Position numbers and translations under genes: made by a program. 5,149 nt of DNA from positions 1 to 5,149 of the forward strand of contig CALDHQ010000514.1 in assembly GCA_937894055.1 (NCBI GenBank), given 5' to 3'. The notes beneath the pieces were generated by a model. It saw only the letters and a program-made list of their open reading frames with translations. It was not told where the DNA came from and did no database searches. This DNA comes from an uncultured Polymorphobacter sp. Its GTDB lineage: Bacteria > Pseudomonadota > Alphaproteobacteria > Sphingomonadales > Sphingomonadaceae. Of this stretch, positions 1-5,149 are shown one piece after another. Each line of letters opens with the position of its first letter. The first letter of the stretch is position 1.

Positions 1-51
1 GGGAATCCATTCCTTCGCCGTCGCGTGGATTCCCGCCTGCGCGGGAATGAC
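1..51. repeat. Inverted pair of dispersed GGGAAT/ATTCCC palindromic repeats (left copy cut by window edge)
   Basis: Positions 29-36 (ATTCCCGC) and 41-48 (GCGGGAAT) form a perfect 8-bp stem around the 4-nt loop CTGC, and the unit extends to about 26-51. Bases 1-9 (GGGAATCCA) are the exact reverse complement of 26-34 (TGGATTCCC), so the window begins in the tail of a second, oppositely oriented copy, with a 16-nt spacer at 10-25. Hairpins of this ATTCCCGC...GCGGGAAT type are familiar as dispersed intergenic repeats in proteobacterial genomes. Neither arm is followed by a T-tract, so a role as intrinsic terminator is not supported. The gene upstream of the window is unseen. Confidence 0.65.
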
Positions 52-65
52 TTGCGCAAAATTCA

Positions 66-101
66 TGGGTGCAGGGGTCACCCCTGCCCGCCGGAGGCCC
101 T
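66..101 (+). repeat. Dispersed palindromic repeat, copy A (upstream of mutM)
   Basis: This 36-nt unit starts TGGGTGCAGG, has the hairpin GCAGGGG-TCA-CCCCTGC at 71-87, and ends with CCGCCGGAGG plus CCCT. Very similar units lie at 3508-3540 (reverse strand) and 3561-3596. All ends match, but the two inner base pairs of the stem differ in a compensated way (GG/CC here, CC/GG there). The GGAGG at 93-97 resembles a Shine-Dalgarno, but it lies about 38 nt before the mutM start and so is not used for that gene. Confidence 0.8.
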
Positions 102-135
102 TTACTGCCACCCGCCAACATGACAGGTGCACACG

Positions 136-963
136 ATGCCCGAACTTCCCGAAGTTGAAACCGTCGTGCGCGGCCTGCGTGGTGTGCTGGAGGGCCGGCG
201 TTTCGCGCATGTAGCGGTCAACCGGCCCGATCTGCGGCGGCCGTTGCCGGTTGATCTGGGGCAGCGGCTGACCGGCGCGAAAGTCACCGGGCTGGGGCGG
301 CGTGCCAAATACGGGCTGATCGATACCGACCGCGGCGACACGGTGATTTTCCATCTCGGCATGTCGGGGCGGATGCGGCTCGATGCGCCGGCGCCGGAAA
401 AGCATGACCATATCGTCTTCACCACCGATGACGGGCACACGGTGGCGTTCAACGATGCGCGGCGGTTCGGCTCGCTCGATCTGGTGCCGACGGCAGACCT
501 GGGCAGCCACCCGCTGCTCGCCGACATCGGCCCCGAGCCGCTGGGCGACGGGCTGACGGCGGCGCATCTGCGTGCGGCGTTCAAGGACCGTGTTGCACCG
601 GTCAAGGCGCTGCTGCTCGACCAGACTGTCGTTGCGGGGCTGGGCAACATCTATGTCTGCGAGGCGCTGCACCTGACCGGGCTGCATCCGGCGCGCGCGG
701 GCGGTGACATTCCGGCGGCGAAGTTCGCACCGCTGGTGGATGCGATTCGCAGCGTGCTCAATGCGGCGATTGCCGCGGGCGGGTCATCCTTGCGCGATTT
801 CGTCCAGCTCGACGGCGAGCTCGGCTATTTCCAGAACGACTGGCGCGTCTATGGGCGCGAGGGCGCGGCGTGCCCGGTTTGCGCGAAGCCGGTGGTGCGC
901 ATCGTCCAGAGCGGCCGGTCGAGCTTCTTCTGCCAAAGCTGCCAGAAACCGCCGCGCGCCTGA
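136..963 (+). CDS. mutM: Formamidopyrimidine-DNA glycosylase / AP lyase (Fpg, MutM)
   Basis: This bifunctional base-excision repair enzyme removes 8-oxoguanine and formamidopyrimidines from DNA and then cleaves the strand by beta,delta-elimination. The 275-residue product has the usual family length. It opens MPELPEVET, giving the catalytic Pro2 and Glu3; Lys58 in GRRAKYG matches the conserved beta-hairpin lysine. The GLGNIYVCE segment (Asn171) belongs to the helix-two-turn-helix DNA-binding region. The C-terminal zinc finger has Cys246, Cys249, Cys266 and Cys269, with the conserved Arg261 between the pairs. An in-frame GTG at 127 would add three residues, but Pro2 must be the mature N-terminus, and AGGTG at 125-129 gives a Shine-Dalgarno six bases before the ATG at 136. 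No promoter is obvious in the repeat-filled leader. The gene looks intact. Confidence 0.97.
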   Translation: MPELPEVETVVRGLRGVLEGRRFAHVAVNRPDLRRPLPVDLGQRLTGAKVTGLGRRAKYGLIDTDRGDTVIFHLGMSGRMRLDAPAPEKHDHIVFTTDDGHTVAFNDARRFGSLDLVPTADLGSHPLLADIGPEPLGDGLTAAHLRAAFKDRVAPVKALLLDQTVVAGLGNIYVCEALHLTGLHPARAGGDIPAAKFAPLVDAIRSVLNAAIAAGGSSLRDFVQLDGELGYFQNDWRVYGREGAACPVCAKPVVRIVQSGRSSFFCQSCQKPPRA

Positions 964-989
964 ATTTGCCGTCTTGCCGCTTGTCTGTC

Positions 990-1016
990 TTGACCTGCGG
1001 CGCGGTCGTCTATAGG
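990..1016 (+). promoter_or_regulatory. Probable sigma-70-type promoter of rpsT
   Basis: TTGACC at 990-995 and TATAGG at 1011-1016 are separated by 15 bp, short for E. coli but common in alphaproteobacterial housekeeping promoters. Transcription would start near 1021, giving a leader of about 80 nt for the S20 mRNA. That leader contains a small hairpin (1057-1063 with 1068-1074, CGCTGGT/ACCAGTG with one G-U pair). Whether the hairpin regulates S20 synthesis cannot be told from the sequence. Confidence 0.6.
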
Positions 1017-1099
1017 GAACGCGCTCTTCGCGGTGCCGGGCCTGCCTGACGCCGCACGCTGGTTTGCACCAGTGAACGAACCGAATTCTGAGGACAGAC

Positions 1100-1363
1100 A
1101 TGGCGAATACACCGCAAGCTGAAAAGCGCATCCGTCGCAACGACCGTCGCGCCGCGATCAACAAGGCGCGCGTCAGCCGCATCCGCACCTACGTCAAGAA
1201 GGTCGAATCGGCCATCGAAGCCGGCGTCCAGGCCGATGCCGCAGCAGCGCTGCAGGCTGCCCAGCCGGAGATGATGCGCGGCGTGTCGAAGGGTGTGCTC
1301 CACAAGAACACCGTGGCGCGCAAGATCGCCCGCCTCGCCAAGCGCGTGAAGGCGCTCGCCTGA
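1100..1363 (+). CDS. rpsT: 30S ribosomal protein S20
   Basis: S20 binds 16S rRNA early in assembly of the small ribosomal subunit. The 87-residue product is the normal length and very basic. It starts [17 protein letters not shown], the typical alphaproteobacterial S20 N-terminus, and ends with the conserved [19 protein letters not shown] block. The ATG at 1100 is preceded by a GAGGA-type Shine-Dalgarno at about 1090-1094. The gene lies 136 nt after mutM and has its own likely promoter (990-1016) and a strong terminator (1423-1450), so it is probably a single-gene transcript. The mutM-rpsT-dnaA order is common in Alphaproteobacteria. Confidence 0.98.
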   Translation: MANTPQAEKRIRRNDRRAAINKARVSRIRTYVKKVESAIEAGVQADAAAALQAAQPEMMRGVSKGVLHKNTVARKIARLAKRVKALA

Positions 1364-1422
1364 CAATTTGAACGCTCCGGCGATGGCCTCAACGGGCCGC
1401 GCCAGACGCTGAAATGACATGA

Positions 1423-1450
1423 GGGTCGCCCGATTCGGGCGGCCCTTTTT
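1423..1450 (+). terminator. Intrinsic (rho-independent) terminator of rpsT
   Basis: A 10-bp GC-rich stem (GGGTCGCCCG at 1423-1432 paired with CGGGCGGCCC at 1436-1445, one G-U pair) closes a 3-nt loop and is followed directly by five T residues (1446-1450). It lies 60 nt after the rpsT stop codon. This is the clearest terminator in the window, and it isolates dnaA from read-through out of rpsT. Confidence 0.93.
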
Positions 1451-1972
1451 GCATTGCCGGCAAGCACTTGCACGGCGTTGCAGGCGATTCGGTTGACATC
1501 GAAACGTCACAAATCGTTCCAATGATTTCAATAACTTATGGCGCGCCCACGGAAAATCCAACGAAATCGTGTCAATCGAAATATTTCAGTTTTGTGTAAT
1601 TTCTTGCCCTTGCTTGGGCGGCGCGGCGGTGGTTAGTAGCGGCTTCGGCCACACGTTCGGCCGGGTTGAAAATCGAACAGCAAATGCCGGCTCAAACCGG
1701 CCCACGGATGTACTGCACCCTGCAGCGCCGCCGCTGGAACTGTGCGCTTTCCCCGGGTGAGTTTTGGGCCGGCACGACGTGACGGAAAACGCAGAGCGCC
1801 CAGCTGATCGAATGGCGGGGTTCAGGCGCAAGGTGTTCATCCGGCACGATATAACGGGGAGGCGGCACTGGTTTATACCTGGGCACGCACCACCTCCGGG
1901 TCAGTGATCCGGCGGGTGCGGTTCATGTTGACGTTTGGTGCAAGTGGATTTCGGGGAGTTTGATCAACCAAA
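1451..1972. other. Long intergenic region upstream of dnaA, likely regulatory
   Basis: No convincing gene is seen here; the short open frames lack Shine-Dalgarno sites and recognisable protein features. The part from about 1490 to 1610 is clearly more AT-rich than the rest. It holds a TTGACA (1493-1498) without a well-spaced -10, an 18-bp imperfect palindrome AAATCGTTCCAATGATTT (1511-1528), a perfect palindrome GAAATATTTC (1578-1587), and AAATCGT repeated at 1511 and 1564. A GANTC site is at 1486. TATAAC at 1850-1855 could be a -10 element, but no good -35 precedes it. I see no clear DnaA box (TTATCCACA or one-mismatch forms) on either strand, so an origin here is not supported. The dnaA promoter must lie somewhere in this stretch, but I cannot fix it. 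Confidence 0.5.
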
Positions 1973-3505
1973 ATGGCAACGCAGGCTTCCCCAACCGTCG
2001 CCCCAGCTTCCACGATTCCGGCTTCGCTCGCGCGTGCCTCGACTTTGTTCTCGGTCGAATCGGGTACCGAATCGCTTGTCCCGGCGGCTGTCGATTCGCG
2101 CGACACATCGGTTGCGGCCGAGTCGCGCCTGCCCACCGATGTCGGCGGCATGTGGGAAGCGATTCGCGCCACGCTGCGTGCCGAATGCGGCGCGCGCACC
2201 TTCGACAACTGGCTGCGCCCGATCGAATTCATCGCCGTGCAGGGTGACACCGTGCGGCTGGCGCTGCCGACGCATTTCCTCGCCGACTGGATTTCGAGCC
2301 ACTATCTCGAACGCCTGCGCGTGCTGTGGGCGACGCACTGCCCGCAGGTCGGCCATGTCCTGCTCAGCGTCCAGCCCGCCATGCGCATGGCCACGCCGCA
2401 GCCGGCAGCTGTCACAGCCCCCGCGACCGCGCGCGCCGTCACGCCGCCCGAAAGCTGCATCGGCCTGCCGCTCGAACCGCGCTACAGCTTCGACAGCTTC
2501 GTCGTCGGCAAGTCGAACGAGCTCGCCTACAACGCCGCGCGCACGCTGGCAGAGGGTGGCCCCGTCAGCTTCAACCCGCTGTTCCTGCACGGCACCACCG
2601 GGCTCGGCAAAACCCATCTGATGCACGCCATCGGCGGCGAGCTGCGCGCCCGCAACCCCAACGCCAAGGTCGCCTATCTGTCGGCCGAAAAGTTCATGGT
2701 CGAATTCCTCGCGGCCCTGCGCGCCAAGGACACCATCAGCTTCAAGCAGCGGCTGCGCTCGGTCGACCTGCTGATGATCGACGACGTCCAGTTCATCGCC
2801 GGCAAGGAATCGACGCAGGAAGAATTCTTCCACACGATGAACGAGATCATCAGCGCCGGTAAGCGCCTCGTCATCACCGCCGACCGCAGCCCGCAGAACC
2901 TCGAAGGCATCCAGGACCGCATCCTCAGCCGCATGGCCTGGGGCCTCGTCGCCGACATCAACGCCGCCGACTATGAACTGCGGCTCAACATCCTGCACAC
3001 CAAGGTCGCGGCGATGGCCGAATCGCTGTTTGGCAAGGGCGGCGCCACCGTGCCCGCCGACGTCATCGAATTCCTCGCGCGCAAGATCACCTCGAACGTC
3101 CGCGAACTCGAAGGCGCACTCAACCGCGTCGTCGCCTATGCGCGGCTGGTGGGCAAACCCGTCACGCTCGACTTCACCCGCGAAACGCTCGCCGACCTGC
3201 TGCGCGCGCACGAAAAGAAAGTCACCATCGACGAGATCCAGCGCAAGGTCGCCGAATATTACGCGATCAAGCTCAGCGACCTGCTGTCCGCCCGCCGCGC
3301 CCGCGAAGTCGCCCGCCCGCGCCAGGTCGCCATGTACCTCGCCAAGAAACTCACGCCGCGCTCGCTCCCCGAAATCGGCCGGCGCTTCGGTGGCCGCGAC
3401 CACACCACCGTCATGCACGCGGTCAAGCGCATCGACGAACTGCGCGCCGGTGATCGTGAACTCGACGGCGATGTCGCGGCACTGACGCGGTTGCTCGACA
3501 GCTAA
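1973..3505 (+). CDS. dnaA: Chromosomal replication initiator protein DnaA
   Basis: DnaA-ATP binds DnaA boxes at oriC, melts the origin and helps load DnaB helicase; it is also a transcription factor. From residue 60 on, the 510-residue product has the standard layout. Domain I begins [10 protein letters not shown] and includes FDNWLRPI, followed by a linker rich in Ala, Pro and Thr. The AAA+ domain has Walker A GTTGLGKT (207-214), Walker B with Asp270-Asp271, sensor 1 ITADR (301-305), the [10 protein letters not shown] arginine-finger region (about 316-325) and sensor 2 [11 protein letters not shown] (375-385). DNA-binding domain IV has the signature [11 protein letters not shown] (473-483). 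The ATG at 1973 has only a distant GGGGAG (1953-1958, 14 nt away), and residues 2-59 are a low-complexity Ala/Ser/Thr stretch. An alternative ATG at 2150 would give a usual-length 451-residue protein but has no good ribosome site. GC-rich third positions before 2150 favour the longer form. Confidence 0.97.
   Translation: MATQASPTVAPASTIPASLARASTLFSVESGTESLVPAAVDSRDTSVAAESRLPTDVGGMWEAIRATLRAECGARTFDNWLRPIEFIAVQGDTVRLALPTHFLADWISSHYLERLRVLWATHCPQVGHVLLSVQPAMRMATPQPAAVTAPATARAVTPPESCIGLPLEPRYSFDSFVVGKSNELAYNAARTLAEGGPVSFNPLFLHGTTGLGKTHLMHAIGGELRARNPNAKVAYLSAEKFMVEFLAALRAKDTISFKQRLRSVDLLMIDDVQFIAGKESTQEEFFHTMNEIISAGKRLVITADRSPQNLEGIQDRILSRMAWGLVADINAADYELRLNILHTKVAAMAESLFGKGGATVPADVIEFLARKITSNVRELEGALNRVVAYARLVGKPVTLDFTRETLADLLRAHEKKVTIDEIQRKVAEYYAIKLSDLLSARRAREVARPRQVAMYLAKKLTPRSLPEIGRRFGGRDHTTVMHAVKRIDELRAGDRELDGDVAALTRLLDS
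2014..2165. promoter_or_regulatory. Cluster of six GANTC sites (possible CcrM methylation targets) over the dnaA 5' end
   Basis: GANTC occurs at 2014, 2057, 2069, 2093, 2120 and 2161, six sites in 152 bp. By eye only about ten more occur in the rest of the 5.1-kb window. GANTC is the target of the alphaproteobacterial cell-cycle methylase CcrM, and in Caulobacter dnaA transcription responds to its methylation state. A regulatory role here is inference; Glu-Ser and Asp-Ser codon pairs also produce the motif. Confidence 0.3.
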
Positions 3506-3507
3506 GA

Positions 3508-3593
3508 GCCTCCGGCGGGCAGGCCTGAGGCCTGCACCCAATTGTTGTGCGCTCTTCAAATGGGTGCAGGCCTCAGGCTTGCCCGCCGGAGGC
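3508..3593. repeat. Long inverted repeat (33-bp arms): palindromic repeat copies B and C, head to head
   Basis: The left arm 3508-3540 and right arm 3561-3593 are complementary at 32 of 33 positions. The single exception, 3522 with 3579, would be a G-U pair in RNA. The loop is 20 nt. Each arm is one copy of the repeat also seen at 66-101, and each contains its own 7-bp hairpin (3519-3525 with 3529-3535; 3566-3572 with 3576-3582). The structure fills the dnaA-nrdR gap from three bases after the dnaA stop. No T-tract follows on either strand, so it is not a classical terminator, although so strong a hairpin may still slow polymerase or block 3' exonucleases. Confidence 0.9.
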
Positions 3594-3596
3594 CCT
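3561..3596 (+). repeat. Dispersed palindromic repeat, copy C (carries the nrdR ribosome binding site)
   Basis: This unit has the same length and orientation as copy A at 66-101. Its hairpin is GCAGGCC-TCA-GGCTTGC, and its tail CCGCCGGAGG ends eight bases before the nrdR ATG. It differs from copy A only in the inner stem bases and one further C-to-T change (3579). Confidence 0.85.
3588..3592 (+). promoter_or_regulatory. Shine-Dalgarno of nrdR, lying within the repeat
   Basis: GGAGG at 3588-3592 stands eight bases before the ATG at 3601, an ideal distance, and this decides the nrdR start. In the full 33-bp hairpin these bases pair with CCTCC at 3509-3513 and would be hidden. If only the small right-arm hairpin (3566-3582) forms, they stay free. 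Confidence 0.8.
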
Positions 3597-3600
3597 GAAA

Positions 3601-4095
3601 ATGCGCTGTCCCTTCTGCGCCAATGAAGACAGCCAGGTGAAGGACAGCCGTCCCACCGAGGACGGCGGCGCTATCCGGCGGCGGCGGCAGTGCCCGGCAT
3701 GCGGCGCGCGCTTCACGACGTTCGAGCGCATCCAGTTGCGCGAGCTGGTGGTGCTCAAGAAGTCGGGGAAGCGCGAGGTATTCGAGCGCGACAAGCTGGC
3801 GCGCTCGATCGAAATCGCCTGCCGCAAGCGCCCGATCGAACCCGAACGTATCGAACGCCTCGTCAACGGCGTGGTGCGGCGGCTCGAGTCGCTCGGCGAC
3901 AGTGAAATCGACGGCGCCATCATAGGCGAGATGGTGATGGAAGGACTGCAGGCGCTCGACCCGGTCGCCTATATCCGCTTCGCCAGTGTCTACCGCGACT
4001 TCCGCGAGGCGCGCGACTTCGAGACGTTCGTCGGCGGGCTGATGCCGTTGCGTGCCACCGGCCGCAGCCGGCTGGACGACGACGACCAGGAATGA
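3601..4095 (+). CDS. nrdR: Transcriptional repressor NrdR of ribonucleotide reductase genes
   Basis: NrdR senses ATP/dATP through an ATP-cone and represses nrd (ribonucleotide reductase) operons by binding NrdR boxes, so it helps set dNTP supply. The 164-residue product has family length. The N-terminal zinc ribbon has Cys3, Cys6, Cys31 and Cys34 (MRCPFC ... QCPACG), with the conserved RRRRQ before the second pair and RFTTFER after it. The ATP-cone runs from about residue 48 to 138 ([17 protein letters not shown] through [11 protein letters not shown]). The tail is acidic (DDDDQE). An in-frame GTG at 3547 would add 18 residues encoded by the repeat; the ATG at 3601 fits the conserved N-terminus and the Shine-Dalgarno. 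It lies 95 nt after dnaA and overlaps trmJ by 4 nt. No separate promoter is obvious, so it may be read with dnaA or from a promoter inside dnaA. Confidence 0.96.
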   Translation: MRCPFCANEDSQVKDSRPTEDGGAIRRRRQCPACGARFTTFERIQLRELVVLKKSGKREVFERDKLARSIEIACRKRPIEPERIERLVNGVVRRLESLGDSEIDGAIIGEMVMEGLQALDPVAYIRFASVYRDFREARDFETFVGGLMPLRATGRSRLDDDDQE

Positions 4096-4838
4096 GTGCT
4101 TCCACGCCCGCACCGGCGGTCATCCTGGTGCGCCCGCAACTCGGCGAGAACATCGGCGCCTGCGCGCGCGCCATGCTCAATTTCGGGCTGACCGATATGC
4201 GGCTGGTGGCGCCGCGCGACGGCTGGCCCAACCCCGAAGCCTGGCCGCGCGCCAGCGGTGCCGACCGCGTGCTTGATGACGCTCGCGTATACCCGACATT
4301 GGCCGAAGCCATCGCCGACCTGCACACCGTCTATGCCACGACCGTGCGCCCGCGTCGGTTGACCAAGCCGGTGTTCACGCCTTCGGGCGCGGCGACCGAA
4401 ATGCGCCTGCAGTCCGCACAATCGGGGCTGATGTTCGGCCCCGAACGCGCCGGCCTCGAAACCGATGATCTGGCGGTCGCCCATGCGATTTTGACGGTGC
4501 CGGTGAACCCTGATTTCGGCTCGCTCAACTTGGCGCAGGCAGTTTTGCTTGCGGCCTATGAATGGTTCAAGGCGGGTGACGGAACACCGGCGCAGGTGCT
4601 CGCGCACCATGCCGGACCGGCGGCACATGGTGAACTCGAAGGCCTGATCGCCGCAGTCGATGAAGTGCTCGAGGCGGCGGATTATTTCAATGTTGCCGAC
4701 CGCGTTGCACAGTCAAAGCGCAACGTCCGCAACCTGCTGACGCGGCCGCAATACACCGATGACGAGGTGCGGACCTGGCGCGGCATCGTTCACGCGCTGG
4801 CGGGCAAGCGCCGCCCCAAGATAGTGCCGCACGACTGA
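4092..4838 (+). CDS. trmJ: tRNA (cytidine/uridine-32-2'-O)-methyltransferase, TrmJ type (SPOUT family)
   Basis: TrmJ uses S-adenosylmethionine to 2'-O-methylate position 32 in the tRNA anticodon loop. The 248-residue protein matches the family length. SPOUT motif 1 is [14 protein letters not shown] (residues 13-26, with Asn20 and Arg26). Motif 2 is [11 protein letters not shown] (112-122). Motif 3, [16 protein letters not shown] (136-151), forms the knot and cofactor site. A roughly 90-residue helical C-terminal part follows, as in TrmJ. The start ATG overlaps the nrdR stop (ATGA), and the only purine run before it (AGG at 4088-4090) is too close to serve as a normal Shine-Dalgarno, so translation is probably coupled to nrdR. 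The exact target cannot be proved from sequence; another TrmH-family tRNA or rRNA methylase is the alternative. Confidence 0.88.
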   Translation: MSASTPAPAVILVRPQLGENIGACARAMLNFGLTDMRLVAPRDGWPNPEAWPRASGADRVLDDARVYPTLAEAIADLHTVYATTVRPRRLTKPVFTPSGAATEMRLQSAQSGLMFGPERAGLETDDLAVAHAILTVPVNPDFGSLNLAQAVLLAAYEWFKAGDGTPAQVLAHHAGPAAHGELEGLIAAVDEVLEAADYFNVADRVAQSKRNVRNLLTRPQYTDDEVRTWRGIVHALAGKRRPKIVPHD

Positions 4839-4847
4839 GTCTGCCGA

Positions 4848-4876
4848 TTGGTGGCGGCGGCTGTTGGTGTTAGACT
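4848..4876 (+). promoter_or_regulatory. Possible weak promoter for the tail tube gene
   Basis: TTGGTG (4848-4853) and TAGACT (4871-4876) are spaced by exactly 17 bp, just after the trmJ stop and about 25 nt before the next start. The matches to consensus are three of six and four of six bases, so this is suggestive only. No terminator hairpin is evident between trmJ and the next gene. Confidence 0.3.
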
Positions 4877-4901
4877 GACGCCGCAATTGAAAGGGCAGGG
4901 C

Positions 4902-5149
4902 ATGGCGACAGCGCGCGACAATCCCTATGGGGCATATAATTTCCTGGTTGAAATCGACGGTGTGACCAGCGCCGGGTTCAGCGAGGTGTCCGGCCTTTCG
5001 GTCGAAGTCGGCGTCATCGAATATCGCAACGGCAACGACAAGACCAATAGCGTCCGCAAGCTCCCCGGGCTGCACAAGGTTGGTGACGTCACATTGAAGC
5101 GCGGCATCATCGGCGACACCGCGCTGTTCGCCTGGCTACGCGCCGTCAC
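4902..5149 (+). CDS. Phage T4 gp19-like tail tube protein, N-terminal part (runs off the window)
   Basis: Proteins of this family stack into the inner tube of contractile tails, in myophages and in extracellular contractile injection systems (Afp/PVC type). The 82 visible codons start MATARDNPYGAYNFLVEIDG, then GFSEVSGLSVEVGVIEYR and VRKLPGLHKVGDVTLKRG, and end near ALFAWLRAV. The order FxVEIDG, GFSEVSGL, EYRxGN, RKLPGL and TLKRG is characteristic of the family. Full members are roughly 140-170 residues, so about half is missing through the window edge rather than damage. The ATG at 4902 has AAGGG at 4891-4895, six bases upstream. No stop codon occurs in the visible frame. It is 63 nt after trmJ on the same strand. 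Whether it belongs to a prophage, a tailocin or an injection system depends on genes downstream. Confidence 0.9.
   Translation, partial: MATARDNPYGAYNFLVEIDGVTSAGFSEVSGLSVEVGVIEYRNGNDKTNSVRKLPGLHKVGDVTLKRGIIGDTALFAWLRAV

Noticed and set aside
1493..1521. TTGACA as the dnaA promoter -35
   Set aside because: At a 16-18 bp spacing no -10-like hexamer is present (GTTCCA at 1516), so it cannot be called a promoter.
1569..1760. 63-codon open frame in the rpsT-dnaA spacer
   Set aside because: It has a GTG start with no Shine-Dalgarno, an odd Cys/Phe-rich then mixed composition, and no recognisable domain, so it is probably chance.
1736..1763. EcfG-type general stress promoter (GGAAC ... GTT) upstream of dnaA
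   Set aside because: The spacing is 20 bp, not the 16-17 bp expected, and the second element is only GTT.
1451..1972. oriC next to dnaA
   Set aside because: No DnaA box close to TTATCCACA and no array of 13-mer-like AT repeats was found; the nearest word (AGTGGATTT at 1944) has three mismatches.
1964..3559. 531-codon open frame on the minus strand covering dnaA
   Set aside because: It is the antisense shadow of dnaA, produced by GC-rich third positions; it shows no family motifs and dnaA is certain.
3508..3593. Intrinsic terminator between dnaA and nrdR
   Set aside because: The hairpin is very strong but is not followed by a T-run on either strand; it is better explained as a head-to-head repeat pair.
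3547..3600. Longer NrdR starting at GTG 3547
   Set aside because: The extra residues are encoded by the repeat, the family begins at MRCPFC, and the GGAGG eight bases before 3601 fixes the start.

Overview
The window is GC-rich bacterial chromosome with densely packed genes. The gene order mutM-rpsT-dnaA, the alphaproteobacterial look of the S20 and DnaA proteins, and many GANTC sites point to an alphaproteobacterium. Sphingomonadales is my best guess, but that is an inference from gene order and style, not a search result.

Layout: 1-126 is a leader built of two dispersed palindromic repeats. It is followed by mutM (136-963, base-excision DNA repair), a promoter, rpsT (1100-1363, ribosomal protein S20) and a strong intrinsic terminator (1423-1450). 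Next comes a gene-free stretch of about 520 bp (1451-1972) that leads to dnaA (1973-3505, replication initiator). The short dnaA-nrdR gap (3506-3600) is almost wholly a 33-bp-armed inverted repeat. After it, nrdR (3601-4095, repressor of ribonucleotide reductase genes) and trmJ (4092-4838, tRNA 2'-O-methyltransferase) overlap by four bases. After a 63-bp gap, a + strand gene for a gp19-like contractile tail tube protein begins at 4902 and runs off the window end.

How it fits together: most of the window is housekeeping. dnaA and nrdR sit side by side, joining replication initiation and control of dNTP supply. The last gene is different in kind and probably opens a phage tail or extracellular contractile injection locus beyond the window.

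The least ordinary signals are non-coding. Three copies of one palindromic repeat show compensatory base-pair changes, and one copy supplies the Shine-Dalgarno of nrdR inside a hairpin that could hide it. There is also a tight cluster of six GANTC (CcrM-type methylation) sites over the 5' end of dnaA. I did not find a clearly new multi-gene system wholly inside the window.
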